Part shown: positions 1-8,221 of the stretch, piece by piece
Layout of the letters: every line of letters begins with the position of its first letter
Position numbering within the stretch: position 1 is the stretch's first letter
From: Gemmatimonadaceae bacterium
Lineage (GTDB): Bacteria > Latescibacterota > UBA2968 > UBA8231
Length of the DNA: 30,560 nt
Direction of reading: 5' to 3'
Assembly: GCA_002726335.1 (NCBI GenBank)
Contig: PBSR01000024.1
Span: 1-30,560 of the forward strand
Translations under genes and position numbers: made by a program
Notes under the pieces: generated by a model
What the model was told of the DNA's origin: nothing
The model's input: only the letters and a program-made list of their open reading frames with translations
Database searches by the model: none

Positions 1-252
1 CTAGTACGAGAGGACCGGGATGGACGGACCTCTGGTCTACCAGTTGTTCCGCCAGGAGCATTGCTGGGTAGCTACGTTCGGACGGGATAAACGCTGAAAG
101 CATCTAAGCGTCAAGCCCCCTCCAAGACTAGATTTCCCGTGGGGTTAACCCACCTGAAGGCCCCTCGAAGACTACGAGGTTGATAGGTCGCAGGTCGAAG
201 CACGGTAACGTGTGAAGCCGAGCGATACTAATTGGCCGTGCGGCTTAACCAT
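1..252 (+). rRNA. 23S ribosomal RNA, 3' end (partial)
   Basis: The window opens inside 23S rRNA. The near-universal sarcin-ricin loop lies at about positions 3-18 (AGTACGAGAGGACCGG), which binds elongation factors EF-Tu and EF-G. The rest is the conserved domain VI tail, ending in the typical GCGGCTTAACC at 241-251. The exact mature 3' end is estimated to within a few bases. The 5' part of the gene and the 16S rRNA lie outside the window. Confidence 0.97.
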
Positions 253-317
253 TATTCTCTCCTGTATGTGACACAGCATGCTACGCGGGCAGTGACTCGC
301 GTGTGAATCCGTATTCG

Positions 318-391
318 AAACTGCTTCGCAGTTTTTGTGAGTTTGCTTCGCAAGCTCTGTGACGATTTTTCGGAGTTTCGCTACGCGAAAC
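318..391 (+). repeat. Three similar triloop hairpins in the 23S-5S spacer
   Basis: The 253-460 spacer between 23S and 5S holds no gene. It contains three hairpins of the same design, each a 7-bp stem closed by a GC/CG core and a three-base loop (TTC, TTC, TAC): 318-334 (AAACTGC/GCAGTTT), 340-356 (AGTTTGC/GCAAGCT, one G-T wobble) and 375-391 (GTTTCGC/GCGAAAC). A fourth GCTACGC core occurs at 281-287 without a good stem. Similar size, spacing and loops suggest duplication of one element. They may serve as pre-rRNA processing sites, but that is inference. Confidence 0.7.
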
Positions 392-460
392 ATCCATTCG
401 CACGTCCAGGGGGGCGACACACCTTCTCGACTGCGGAACATACAACTGGAATGTTGATAT

Positions 461-576
461 TCCGGTGGCTATAGCGGAGGGGAAACACCTCTTCCCATTC
501 CGAACAGGGCAGTTAAGCCCTCCTGCGCCGATGGTACTGCTGGGGTCACCCGGTGGGAGAGTAGGACGCCGCCGGA
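461..576 (+). rRNA. 5S ribosomal RNA
   Basis: The ends pair as the 5S acceptor helix (TCCGGTGGC at 461-469 with GCCGCCGGA at 568-576). The interior carries the conserved CCCATTCCGAACAGG segment near 495-510 and the GGTGGGAGAGTAGG segment near 552-565. The length of about 116 bases is normal. It is the last gene of the rRNA operon and is followed after ten bases by a strong hairpin. Confidence 0.96.
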
Positions 577-585
577 TTTTACTTC

Positions 586-617
586 GAGAGGCCCCGTCAG
601 CGATGACGGGGCCTCTC
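586..617. terminator. GC-rich hairpin between 5S rRNA and convergent gene
   Basis: A perfect 14-bp stem, GAGAGGCCCCGTCA at 586-599 with its complement at 604-617, is closed by a GCGA loop. It lies between the 5S gene and the stop codon of the convergent glycosyltransferase gene, so it could stop transcription from both sides. There is no clear T-tract on either strand, which makes classical intrinsic termination less certain, although the stem is very stable. Confidence 0.75.
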
Positions 618-618
618 G

Positions 619-1584
619 TCATGTACCCCTGCCAACCTTCCGAACATCCTCAAGCAAGCGTTGCAGTTTGCCCATTCGCAACAGCCTCGGGTAGGCGGCT
701 ACCAGTTCCTCGTAGCGTTGGAACCACAGCTGGAAATCCGGATACCGAGCGTAACGTGCCATGGCTTTCTGTCGCTGGAAGTACCAGGGCTTGAAGCCGG
801 CGAAATGGGTGCCGTAGAGTACATCGAGGCTGGGGTAACCGCTCAGGGCACTGTAGCGCACATCGATGTTCCGCCACCGACCCGACCACCGCATCGTCAG
901 GTACTGCATATCCGGCCAATCGAAGAGATCTCCTACAAGCCGGCGTACCTCAGGCCGTGTCAGATCCTTCAGGATGGCATCGTACTCAGCCATCGATGGC
1001 TGCATGACAAACAGGGATCCGTTGAAGCCCATGTTCGTGGGATCCTGTCCCGGCCGGTCTGAGATGTGGCGGGGCACGGGCTCGCCGTGCAGACAATCCG
1101 CATAGATCCGGTGCCAGATCCAGCGTCCCTCGGCCGCCTCGGGTGGAATGACGTACTGACCGTTTTCATCTGTCTCCGCCAGGTGTGACCGGTCCTCGTT
1201 GAGCACGCCAGCCGGCGCCTCGAGGTCCAGAAGTGCCGCGTAACCGCGCAGCGGCAGGACATCGGCGTCGATCACGACGACGCGGTCCAGGTCGAATCCC
1301 AGATCGCCGTCACGCCCCAGTCTCAGGACCTGGATGCGCGTGAAGTAATAGGGCCGGTCCTGTCGTTCCTGACGGCGGGAATGGGGCACGTACACGCGAT
1401 CCACCTCGACAACGTGGTCGTACAATTCTGCGAGGGCCTCACGTGCCCGCGGCGACACGCCATCTGTCACCAGCACGATCAGGGGCGCCTGCACGTTCTG
1501 TCGGCGCAGGCCTCCGGCCAGCACCAGGCAGCCGGGCAGGTAGTTGTCGTTGAGCATCAAGAAAGTCGCGAAAGCACTGCTCAT
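619..1584 (-). CDS. Glycogenin-like glycosyltransferase (GT8-type)
   Basis: A 321-residue soluble protein with no signal peptide or membrane segment. It follows the glycogenin/GT8 pattern: an N-terminal nucleotide-sugar-binding Rossmann half, the metal-binding DxD motif as DAD at residues 106-108 (context VVVIDADVLPL), the acceptor-side NMGFNGSLFVM at about 184-194, DMQYL at about 225-229, and a C-terminal GTHFAGFKPW at about 258-267 that matches the HxxGxxKPW signature of the fold. It should transfer a sugar from a nucleotide donor with retention of configuration; donor and acceptor cannot be read from sequence. It starts at ATG 1584 with a weak ribosome binding site and faces the rRNA operon. 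Nothing around it indicates a glycan pathway, so it appears to be a lone gene. Confidence 0.85.
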   Translation of the reverse strand: MSSAFATFLMLNDNYLPGCLVLAGGLRRQNVQAPLIVLVTDGVSPRAREALAELYDHVVEVDRVYVPHSRRQERQDRPYYFTRIQVLRLGRDGDLGFDLDRVVVIDADVLPLRGYAALLDLEAPAGVLNEDRSHLAETDENGQYVIPPEAAEGRWIWHRIYADCLHGEPVPRHISDRPGQDPTNMGFNGSLFVMQPSMAEYDAILKDLTRPEVRRLVGDLFDWPDMQYLTMRWSGRWRNIDVRYSALSGYPSLDVLYGTHFAGFKPWYFQRQKAMARYARYPDFQLWFQRYEELVAAYPRLLRMGKLQRLLEDVRKVGRGT

Positions 1585-1657
1585 GAAGGCATCCAGGGTA
1601 TCGGTGGGAGGGCTTCCAAGGCTGCGGCTCGGCGCGACCCACCCCGAGGGGGGGACC

Positions 1658-1685
1658 TTGACATCCGGTCGAATTCCGGCATAGT
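1658..1685 (+). promoter_or_regulatory. Sigma70-like promoter for the EF-G2 gene
   Basis: A perfect -35 hexamer TTGACA at 1658-1663 is followed after 16 bases by CATAGT at 1680-1685 (4 of 6 matches to TATAAT). This predicts a start near 1692 and a leader of about 95 bases before the ATG at 1787. It lies in the gap between the divergent glycosyltransferase and the translational GTPase gene. Confidence 0.5.
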
Positions 1686-1786
1686 TTCCGCCGTCTTCAG
1701 TTGCCGCCTGCAGCGGGTACGATGCTTCTTATCAGGTATCCGCCGGGCGGTTCCCCTTTCGCAGTTTTCTCCCCAGGGGAGTGGTC

Positions 1787-3862
1787 ATGTCACATACGAT
1801 CGAGCAGGTTCGGAACCTCGCCCTCACCGGCCACAATGGCGCCGGAAAGACCGCCCTGGCCGAGGCTCTCATCTTTAATACCGGGCAGTTGACGAGACTC
1901 GGACGCGTCGAGGACGGGACGACCGTTTCCGACTACGACACCGAGGAAGTGGAGCGCAAGATGTCGGTGAAGACGTCACTGCTCACCGGCGAGTGGAACG
2001 ACTACCATTTCGACGTGATGGACACGCCCGGCTACGCTGACTTCATCCCGGAAACGATGTCCGCTCTGCGCGTCGCAGACGGCAGTGTGGCCGTCATCGA
2101 CGCGGCATCCGGCATCGATGTCGGCACGGAACGAGTGTGGCGCTACGCCAGCGACTATAACCTGCCACGGATGGTTCTTCTCAACAAGATGGATCGTCCC
2201 GAGATCGACGTGCCGGGTCTATTGACGCAGATACAGGATCGGTTTGGTCGCCAGGCTGTGGCAATTCAGCATCCCTTGAACCCCGGAGAGGGCTTCCATC
2301 AGGTCATCGATCTGATCGATATGAAGCTGATTACCTACGTCGATGGCAAGGCCGACGAGGGTGAGATTCCCGCCGATGTGCAGGACGAGGCCGCCACTCT
2401 CCATGAACAACTCGTCGAAGCCGTGGCCGAGACTGACGAGGAGTTGATGGAAACCTACTTCGGCGACGGGGGTCTCGAAGTAGAGGCGCTGAAAATAGGG
2501 CTGCGCAAGGCCATCCTCGCTGGCCAGTTCTTCCCGGTGCTCTTCACCGACGCCTACAACAACGTCGCCGTCGACAGGTTACTCAGGGCGGTGGCCGATT
2601 ACTTCCCTTCGCCTGCAGAGAGCCCCGGTCTCCATCTGACGGATGCCGACGGGAATGAGAGCGTTCTGGTCGCGGCCGCCGACGCGCCACTGGCAGCCTT
2701 CGTATTCAAGACGGTAGGAGAGCAGCACGTCGGCGAACTCAGCTACATGAGACTCTATGCCGGCAGCCTCCATCATGGCGACGAGATAAACAACCCTACG
2801 CGGCACAAGACGGAGCGGATCGGCCAGATCTTCCAGCTCAACGGTCACGAGCGCCAGGAGGTAAAGAGTGCCAGTGCCGGGGATATCGTCGCCCTGGTGA
2901 AGCTCAAGGACACGCACACGGGTAACACCCTGTGCGCCAAGGGGGCGGAACTCGAGTTGCCAGAAGTGATCTTCCCGGACCCATTGATTCGTGTGGCCAT
3001 CTCAGCCAGCGAGAAGGGAGGGGACGAGCGGATGGTCTCCGGACTCCAGCAGCTGCACGAGGAGGATCCGAGCTTCAGTTTTCGTTTCGACGGCGAGATC
3101 AGGCAATCGGTCCTTGCGGCCCAGGGAGATCTGCATCTCGAGACGATCTTCAAACGGCTACGCGACCGGTTCAATGTCGAGGTCGACACGGAGACGCCAC
3201 GGATTCCATACCGTGAAACGATCCGGAGTCGGGCCGAAAGCCAGTATCGACACAAGAAGCAGTCCGGGGGGCGTGGCCAGTTTGGCGAGGTCGCCCTGCG
3301 TATCGAACCGCGCGAGCGCGGCGCCGGGTTCGAATTCCGCAGCGAGGTCGTGGGTGGCAGCATTCCGACAAATTTCATTCCGGCCGTGGAGAAGGGTCTG
3401 CAGGAATCTCTCGACCAGGGACCGATCTCAGGTTCCCACGTTGTCGATGTCGCCGTCGTTGTCTATGATGGCAAACATCATGCCGTGGACTCGGACGAAG
3501 TATCCTTCAAGATCGCTGCATCACACGCCTTTCGAGATGCCTTCGTCAAAGCCAAACCCGCGCTCCTCGAACCGATCTACAGCGTCACAATCACAGTCCC
3601 TGAAGAGTTTCTCGGAGAAGTGATGGGAGACCTGACGTCGCGCCGCGGACGGATCAGCGGCACCAGTGCAGACGGTCACTTCCAGGTGATCGAGGCCGAG
3701 GTACCCCTGGCTGAAATGGATCGCTACGCCACACGGTTGCGCTCGATGTCACAAGGCAAGGGGATGCACACACAAAGTCTAGATCGCTACGACGAGGTCC
3801 CCAACGAGGTGCAGGCCCGCATCGCCGAGAGGGTGGCCAGCGAGCAGGCTCAGGCGGCCTGA
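1787..3862 (+). CDS. Elongation factor G-like GTPase (EF-G2 type)
   Basis: A 691-residue translational GTPase with the full EF-G domain order: G domain (about 1-280), domain II (about 300-390), domain III (about 405-480), ribosome-tip domain IV (about 480-600) and domain V. The P-loop is GHNGAGKT (15-22) and G4 is NKMD (133-136). It matches the EF-G2 paralogue family rather than canonical FusA: the P-loop has GHNGAGKT where FusA has AHIDAGKT, switch I reads EEVERKMSV where FusA has ERGITI, and G3 reads DTPGYADF, with Tyr where FusA has the catalytic His. Domain IV keeps RHKKQSGGRGQFG and the IPAVEKG loop. I chose ATG 1787 over GTG 1781 because AGGGGAG at 1775-1781 sits five bases before the ATG. 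It is a single-gene unit with its own promoter and terminator. Canonical FusA is presumably elsewhere. Confidence 0.92.
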   Translation: MSHTIEQVRNLALTGHNGAGKTALAEALIFNTGQLTRLGRVEDGTTVSDYDTEEVERKMSVKTSLLTGEWNDYHFDVMDTPGYADFIPETMSALRVADGSVAVIDAASGIDVGTERVWRYASDYNLPRMVLLNKMDRPEIDVPGLLTQIQDRFGRQAVAIQHPLNPGEGFHQVIDLIDMKLITYVDGKADEGEIPADVQDEAATLHEQLVEAVAETDEELMETYFGDGGLEVEALKIGLRKAILAGQFFPVLFTDAYNNVAVDRLLRAVADYFPSPAESPGLHLTDADGNESVLVAAADAPLAAFVFKTVGEQHVGELSYMRLYAGSLHHGDEINNPTRHKTERIGQIFQLNGHERQEVKSASAGDIVALVKLKDTHTGNTLCAKGAELELPEVIFPDPLIRVAISASEKGGDERMVSGLQQLHEEDPSFSFRFDGEIRQSVLAAQGDLHLETIFKRLRDRFNVEVDTETPRIPYRETIRSRAESQYRHKKQSGGRGQFGEVALRIEPRERGAGFEFRSEVVGGSIPTNFIPAVEKGLQESLDQGPISGSHVVDVAVVVYDGKHHAVDSDEVSFKIAASHAFRDAFVKAKPALLEPIYSVTITVPEEFLGEVMGDLTSRRGRISGTSADGHFQVIEAEVPLAEMDRYATRLRSMSQGKGMHTQSLDRYDEVPNEVQARIAERVASEQAQAA

Positions 3863-3889
3863 GGTTGGCCAACTGGCCGGGTTCTATCG

Positions 3890-3921
3890 GGGAGGCGGGC
3901 GCCAAGCCTGCCTCCCGTTTT
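3890..3921 (+). terminator. Intrinsic terminator after EF-G2 gene
   Basis: A 10-bp stem (GGGAGGCGGG at 3890-3899 with CCTGCCTCCC at 3907-3916, one G-T wobble) has a seven-base loop and is followed by GTTTT at 3917-3921. It lies 28 bases after the EF-G2 stop codon and separates it from the yebC operon. Confidence 0.8.
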
Positions 3922-3990
3922 ACGTCCTGACCAGGATCTCGAGAGGAGTCCCTTAGTCGTTGTCTCCCTGCGAGTTAAGGGATAGATCAG

Positions 3991-4019
3991 TTGCCACGGC
4001 CCGCCCCAGTCCGTAGATT
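3991..4019 (+). promoter_or_regulatory. Sigma70-like promoter for the yebC-ruv operon
   Basis: TTGCCA at 3991-3996 (5 of 6 to TTGACA) and TAGATT at 4014-4019 (4 of 6 to TATAAT) are separated by exactly 17 bases. This predicts a start near 4026 and a leader of about 37 bases before yebC. It directly follows the terminator of the preceding gene, as expected for the head of a long operon. Confidence 0.5.
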
Positions 4020-4062
4020 CTGCCCACCCTTCCCGACTCACGCGCAAGAGGTTGAGAGCACG

Positions 4063-4812
4063 ATGTCCGGTCACTCCAAGTGGAGCACCATCAAGAGGAA
4101 AAAGGGCGCCGCCGACGCAGCTCGCGCCAAGCTTTTCACCAAGCTGATTCGCGAGTTGACCGTGGCTGCCCGAGAGGGTGGTGGCGACGAGGACGCAAAT
4201 CCACGGCTGCGCTCCGCGATTCAGAACGCCCGGGGTGCCAACATGCCGCTGGACACGATTCAGCGGGCCGTCCGCCGGGGGACCGGCGACGAACCGGGCG
4301 CGGTGTATGAGTCCTCGGTCTACGAAGGCTATGGCCCGGCAGGTGTCGCCATCATCGTCGAGACTCTGTCGGACAACAAGAACCGCACCGTGTCTGAGGT
4401 CCGGCATGCTTTCACCAAGCGCAATGGGAATCTCGGTGAAAAGGGGGCCGTCTCGTGGATGTTCGCCCAGAAGGGGCTGATCGAGGTGGACGGAGCCGAC
4501 GCCACCGAGGAGGATGTCATGCTCGCCGTCATGGATGCGGGGGGCGAAGACATACAGAGCGCAGACACCGTCTTCGAGGTGCTCTGTCCCGTGGACAGCT
4601 TCGAAGCGGTCAAGCGGGCGCTGGACGATGCCGGCATGACGTACAGCCAGGCGTCGCTGGCCTGGATCCCACAGAATCTGCTGGAGGTCGAGGGGGATGA
4701 CATCGCGGGGATCCTTCGTCTGCTGGAGGATCTCGAGGATCTCGATGACGTACAGAAGGTGTTTTCCAACTTCGATGTGCAGGAAGAGGAGCTGGCCAAG
4801 CTGCTGGCCTGA
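4063..4812 (+). CDS. yebC: YebC/PmpR-family DNA-binding / translation-associated protein
   Basis: A 249-residue cytoplasmic protein that is unmistakably YebC/TACO1: it begins MSGHSKWSTIKRKKGAAD and contains ANPRLRSAI, YEGYGPAGVA (about residues 86-95) and the NKNRT(V) segment near 104-108. Family members are described as transcriptional regulators and, more recently, as factors helping ribosomes through proline-rich stretches; which applies here is not visible. The ATG at 4063 gives the invariant family N-terminus, and an AAGAGG-type ribosome binding site lies about 11 bases upstream. It is the first gene of the operon and is followed after 20 bases by ruvC, the common yebC-ruvC arrangement. 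Confidence 0.97.
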   Translation: MSGHSKWSTIKRKKGAADAARAKLFTKLIRELTVAAREGGGDEDANPRLRSAIQNARGANMPLDTIQRAVRRGTGDEPGAVYESSVYEGYGPAGVAIIVETLSDNKNRTVSEVRHAFTKRNGNLGEKGAVSWMFAQKGLIEVDGADATEEDVMLAVMDAGGEDIQSADTVFEVLCPVDSFEAVKRALDDAGMTYSQASLAWIPQNLLEVEGDDIAGILRLLEDLEDLDDVQKVFSNFDVQEEELAKLLA

Positions 4813-4832
4813 CCGGCCGCCGGCTGCAATCC

Positions 4833-5378
4833 TTGCTCGTCCTGGGGCTCGATCCGAGCAGCACCAGCACCGGATATGGTCTGGTGCGCAAGCGGGGTCG
4901 CTCCCTCCTGTTTGAGGACTGTGGTTGTTTTCGGCCTCGACAGGGGGCGAGTTTTGCCGACCGATTGCAGACGATGTACGACGGTCTGGTGGTCTTGCTT
5001 ACGGCCCAGCGACCCGATGAGGTCGCACTTGAGAGCAGCTTCTACGGCAGAGATGCCGATGCGGCCGCCAAGCTGGGTGAAGCCCGGGGCGTGCTGCGTC
5101 TTGCCCTCGTGCAGTCCGGTTTCGAGACGGCGCTTTACACGCCGGCGGAAGTCAAAAAGGCGGTTGCCGGCAATGGACAGGCGACGAAAGAGGCCGTTCA
5201 GGGTATGGTAACCCGTCTTCTGAAGATGGCCGAAGCGCCACGACCCCTCGATGCGTCAGACGCCCTGGCCGTTGCCATCTGTCACCACCATCGTGGTCCC
5301 GCGTCCAGCACGTCGACCGGCGGGAAGCGGCGCCGTCCAGAGGTCGAAGCACTACTGCGCCGAGTCGCCCACAGATGA
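4833..5378 (+). CDS. ruvC: Crossover junction endodeoxyribonuclease RuvC
   Basis: A 181-residue RNase H-fold nuclease that resolves Holliday junctions by paired nicks, acting with RuvAB. The four acidic catalytic positions can be placed: Asp7 (GLDPSS), Glu67 (VALESSFYG), and Asp140 and Asp143 (LDASDALAVAICH; the usual His before the first Asp is Leu here). It begins at TTG 4833, which gives the family N-terminus (M-L-V-L-G-L-D); no ATG is available and the ribosome binding site is poor. It lies 20 bases after yebC and 13 bases before ruvA, so its translation probably depends partly on upstream ribosomes. Confidence 0.96.
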   Translation: MLVLGLDPSSTSTGYGLVRKRGRSLLFEDCGCFRPRQGASFADRLQTMYDGLVVLLTAQRPDEVALESSFYGRDADAAAKLGEARGVLRLALVQSGFETALYTPAEVKKAVAGNGQATKEAVQGMVTRLLKMAEAPRPLDASDALAVAICHHHRGPASSTSTGGKRRRPEVEALLRRVAHR

Positions 5379-5391
5379 CAAGACAGCTCTC

Positions 5392-5994
5392 TTGATCCAC
5401 CATCTTCGCGGCACTCTCATGGAGAAGACTCCGACACAGGCCGTCATCGACGTCGGGGGGGTGGGATACGGGCTGTCCACCTCACTCAACACCTTTGACA
5501 CACTGCCGGCTGTCGGTGAACCCGTAGGTCTGCATACCTACACGTACGTGCGCGAGGATCGGATTCAGCTGTTCGCCTTCTCAGATCCAGCCGAACGCGA
5601 GATGTTCGAGTTGTTGATCGGCGTCTCCGGCATCGGCCCGAAACTGGCCCAGACGATCCTGTCCGGGTTGTCGGTGACGGATCTGCAGAAGGCAATCCTC
5701 CAGGAGCGGGTTACCGAATTGACTCAGGTGCGGGGGGTTGGCTCGAAGACAGCCCAGCGCGTGGTTGTTGAACTGAAGGACAGAATTCGGCTGTCCACGG
5801 CTCTTGGCCACGAGGAGGAGGGCGAGTCACCGGGCGATGACGATCCTGTCGGTCAGGAAGCGACGATGGCTCTCGAGGCCCTCGGTATCGCTACAGCTGC
5901 GGCACGAAAGGCGGTGACGGCAGCGCGTCGAAAGCACGCCGGGGACGAGCCGACGGTGCAGGATCTGATCAAGGGCGCTCTGCGGGAACGGTGA
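5392..5994 (+). CDS. ruvA: Holliday junction branch migration protein RuvA
   Basis: A 200-residue protein that as a tetramer cradles the four-way junction and loads the RuvB motor. The N-terminal OB domain has RGTLMEK and VIDVGGVGYGL; the acidic pin that separates strands is Glu55-Asp56, the same numbers as in E. coli. Two helix-hairpin-helix motifs follow: LLIGVSGIGPKLA (about 74-86) and LTQVRGVGSKTAQR (about 110-123). After an acidic linker (about 138-152) comes the C-terminal RuvB-binding domain. I chose TTG 5392 because it gives the usual family start just before LRGTL. It lies between ruvC and ruvB with gaps of 13 and 6 bases. Confidence 0.96.
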   Translation: MIHHLRGTLMEKTPTQAVIDVGGVGYGLSTSLNTFDTLPAVGEPVGLHTYTYVREDRIQLFAFSDPAEREMFELLIGVSGIGPKLAQTILSGLSVTDLQKAILQERVTELTQVRGVGSKTAQRVVVELKDRIRLSTALGHEEEGESPGDDDPVGQEATMALEALGIATAAARKAVTAARRKHAGDEPTVQDLIKGALRER

Positions 5995-6000
5995 TCCGGG

Positions 6001-7035
6001 ATGGACCAACGACAGGTAAATCCCGGCTCCGAGGGCGACGACCGTGATGCCGACACCACGCTGCGGCCACGGCGCCTTGATGAGATGCTCGGTCAGGCAA
6101 AGGTGAAGGAACAGCTGCGCATCGGCATCACCGCGGCAAGAGAACGATCCGAAGCCCTGGACCACGTGTTGCTGTCGGGCCCCCCCGGCCTGGGAAAGAC
6201 CACGCTTGCCCACGTCATCGCCAACGAGATGGACGTCGAGTTGCACGCCACATCAGGTCCTCTGCTCGACAAGCCCGTGGATCTGGCCGGCATCGTCACC
6301 GCTCTGGGGCCCCACGATGTACTCTTCATCGATGAGATTCATCGGATCAACCGAGCCGTCGAAGAGTATCTGTATTCGGCGATGGAAGACTATCGCATCG
6401 ATATTCTGATTGACTCGGGACCGACGGCTCGCTCGGTGACCCTCGATCTGGAGCGTTTTACCATGGTTGGCGCCACCACGCGTCAGGGCCTGCTCTCGGC
6501 ACCGATGCGGTCCCGGTTTCATATCACCGCCAATCTCGACTTCTATGGCGTCGATGAACTGGCTGAGATTATCGCGCGTGACGCACGCCTGCTCGGCTTC
6601 AAGGTTGAGGCCGGCGGCGCCGAAGAGATCGCCCGGCGTTCTCGCGGCACGGCGCGACTGGCCAAGCGCTGGCTGCGTCGGGTTCGAGATTACGCCCAGG
6701 TCGAGCTCGACGGCATCGTTAACCAGGACGCCGCCGCGGTGGCTCTGGAAATCCTCAAAGTCGACGAACTCGGCCTGGACGAGACGGATATCCGGTTGCT
6801 GTCGGTGATTATTGACCGATTCGGCGGCGGTCCGGTGGGAGTGAACAATCTCGCTGCCGTGATCGGCGAGGAAGAGGACACGATCACCGAGGTATACGAG
6901 CCGTATCTGATCCAGCAGGGCTTTATCAAACGGACCCCTCGCGGTCGCCAGGCCATGCCGAGGGCGTATGAGCACCTGGGTCGACCCCTGCCGCCGGACG
7001 GTGAGGATCGGGAAGACCAGTTGGGGTTACTGTAG
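6001..7035 (+). CDS. ruvB: Holliday junction branch migration ATPase RuvB
   Basis: A 344-residue AAA+ motor that pumps DNA through the RuvA-bound junction. Visible motifs are Walker A GPPGLGKT (60-67), Walker B FIDEIH (109-114), sensor 1 GATTR (157-161), the arginine-finger region RSRF (170-173), sensor 2 in [15 protein letters not shown], and a C-terminal winged helix ending [11 protein letters not shown]. The ATG lies six bases after the ruvA stop codon. The length is normal and all key residues are intact. Together with ruvC and ruvA it gives a complete RuvABC resolvasome. Confidence 0.98.
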   Translation: MDQRQVNPGSEGDDRDADTTLRPRRLDEMLGQAKVKEQLRIGITAARERSEALDHVLLSGPPGLGKTTLAHVIANEMDVELHATSGPLLDKPVDLAGIVTALGPHDVLFIDEIHRINRAVEEYLYSAMEDYRIDILIDSGPTARSVTLDLERFTMVGATTRQGLLSAPMRSRFHITANLDFYGVDELAEIIARDARLLGFKVEAGGAEEIARRSRGTARLAKRWLRRVRDYAQVELDGIVNQDAAAVALEILKVDELGLDETDIRLLSVIIDRFGGGPVGVNNLAAVIGEEEDTITEVYEPYLIQQGFIKRTPRGRQAMPRAYEHLGRPLPPDGEDREDQLGLL

Positions 7036-7040
7036 TCGGT

Positions 7041-7727
7041 ATGCTCCTTGCCCTCGATACGGCGACACCCGCTGGCAGTGTGGCAGTCGCGGAGTCAGGA
7101 CAGATTCTGGCCCTGCGTACCTTCGATGCGCCGCGTGAGCACTCCCGTCGGCTCTTTGGTGAGATCGACGAGGCATTGGCCGATGCTGGGCGCGAGCGGT
7201 CGCAGGTAACAGCTGTGGCGGTCACCAACGGCCCTGGTTCGTTTACGGGTCTGCGTATCGGTCTGAGTGCCGCCAAAGGGCTGTGCATGGCCCTCGGGGT
7301 CGAACTGATCCCGGTATCCACCCTGGCGTCTCTGGCGGCGCGGATTCCATTCTGCAGGCTGCCGGTGTGCGCCCTGCTGGACGCTCGCCGCGGCGAGGTG
7401 TATGGCGCCGTCTACGATACGTCCAGCGGTGTCCCGCGAGAGGTCCAGGCGCCCTGCGTCGATGAACCAGGATCTCTGCTGGCGCGCTGGGGTCTCAAAG
7501 ACGTACTGTTCACCGGTGACGGTGTCGACAGATGGGCTCAGTTGCTGTCAGGAAAGCCGGGAGCGAACCTGGCCCCCATGGCGGCGCGTCGGCCCTGCGC
7601 CGACGCTGTAGCCTGGCTGGCCACCCAGCGAACGTCACGAACTGTCGTCGATCCGGCTCGGGTGGAGCCGGTCTATCTGCGTACGCCGACCTTCGCCCCG
7701 GCGGGTCGGCCGAAGGATCTGCCGTGA
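7041..7727 (+). CDS. tsaB: tRNA N6-threonylcarbamoyladenosine synthesis protein TsaB
   Basis: A 228-residue ASKHA-fold protein. TsaB partners TsaD and TsaE in making the t6A37 modification of tRNAs that read ANN codons; it is a scaffold without its own catalysis. It starts MLLALDTATP and has the diagnostic GPGSFTGLR at 64-72 followed by GLSAAKGL. The ATG lies five bases after ruvB, and the stop codon overlaps the GTG start of rimI by four bases. The tsaB-rimI pair is a common bacterial arrangement. TsaD and TsaE are not in the window. Confidence 0.95.
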   Translation: MLLALDTATPAGSVAVAESGQILALRTFDAPREHSRRLFGEIDEALADAGRERSQVTAVAVTNGPGSFTGLRIGLSAAKGLCMALGVELIPVSTLASLAARIPFCRLPVCALLDARRGEVYGAVYDTSSGVPREVQAPCVDEPGSLLARWGLKDVLFTGDGVDRWAQLLSGKPGANLAPMAARRPCADAVAWLATQRTSRTVVDPARVEPVYLRTPTFAPAGRPKDLP

Positions 7728-8197
7728 GACCTCAGGCCAGGAGCCTGCGGCTGGCGCCGGGGGAGATCCGGAATGTGCTGGCGATCGAACAACGCCTGTT
7801 TGCCCATCCGTGGACGCTGGCAGATTTTGAATGGCTGTCGCAGGATGGGCGCAGCCTGAATCTGGGACTGTGGAAAGGTGAAGAGCTCGTGGGATACGCC
7901 GTCGGCGCCGTCGACGGGCCGGTGTTCCACCTGGCGAGCCTGGCGGTGGACGGCCCATGCCAGCGTCGCGGGTGGGGCGGCCGCCTTCTCCATGCTTCAC
8001 TGGAGCGTGCCGCGGGGCGCGGCTGTCGGTCCTGTCGACTCGAAGTGCGCCGCTCGAATGTCGCGGCACAGAGACTGTACGCGAAATTCGAATTCGTCGT
8101 GGACGGGGTTCGGCGACGGTTCTATACGAAACCGGTGGAAGACGCATGGCTGCTCAGCCGACCGCTTCCAACCGAACCGGAATCCCAGACACGCTGA
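7724..8197 (+). CDS. rimI: Ribosomal protein S18 alanine N-acetyltransferase-like GNAT enzyme
   Basis: A 157-residue GNAT acetyltransferase. RimI acetylates the N-terminal alanine of ribosomal protein S18 using acetyl-CoA. The acetyl-CoA loop is QRRGWGGRLL (80-89). The catalytic region is LEVRRSN (106-112), where the Glu matches the general base of RimI, followed by Tyr119 in RLYAKFEF and the FYTKP segment typical of the family. The GTG start at 7724 overlaps the tsaB stop codon (GTGA), indicating translational coupling. The C-terminal 15 or so residues are extra and low in complexity. The RimI assignment rests on motif order and the tsaB neighbour; another protein substrate is possible. Confidence 0.9.
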   Translation: MRPQARSLRLAPGEIRNVLAIEQRLFAHPWTLADFEWLSQDGRSLNLGLWKGEELVGYAVGAVDGPVFHLASLAVDGPCQRRGWGGRLLHASLERAAGRGCRSCRLEVRRSNVAAQRLYAKFEFVVDGVRRRFYTKPVEDAWLLSRPLPTEPESQTR

Positions 8198-8221
8198 CCA
8201 TGGTGAGCGCAGGAGGAGATG

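Noticed and set aside
172..622. Open frames on the minus strand across the rRNA region
   Set aside because: They run antisense through 23S/5S rRNA and the spacer and have no protein-like composition or ribosome binding site.
3949..3982. Inverted repeat TCCCTTA ... TAAGGGA upstream of yebC
   Set aside because: The arms are seven bases with a 20-base gap and no other support; it may be chance.
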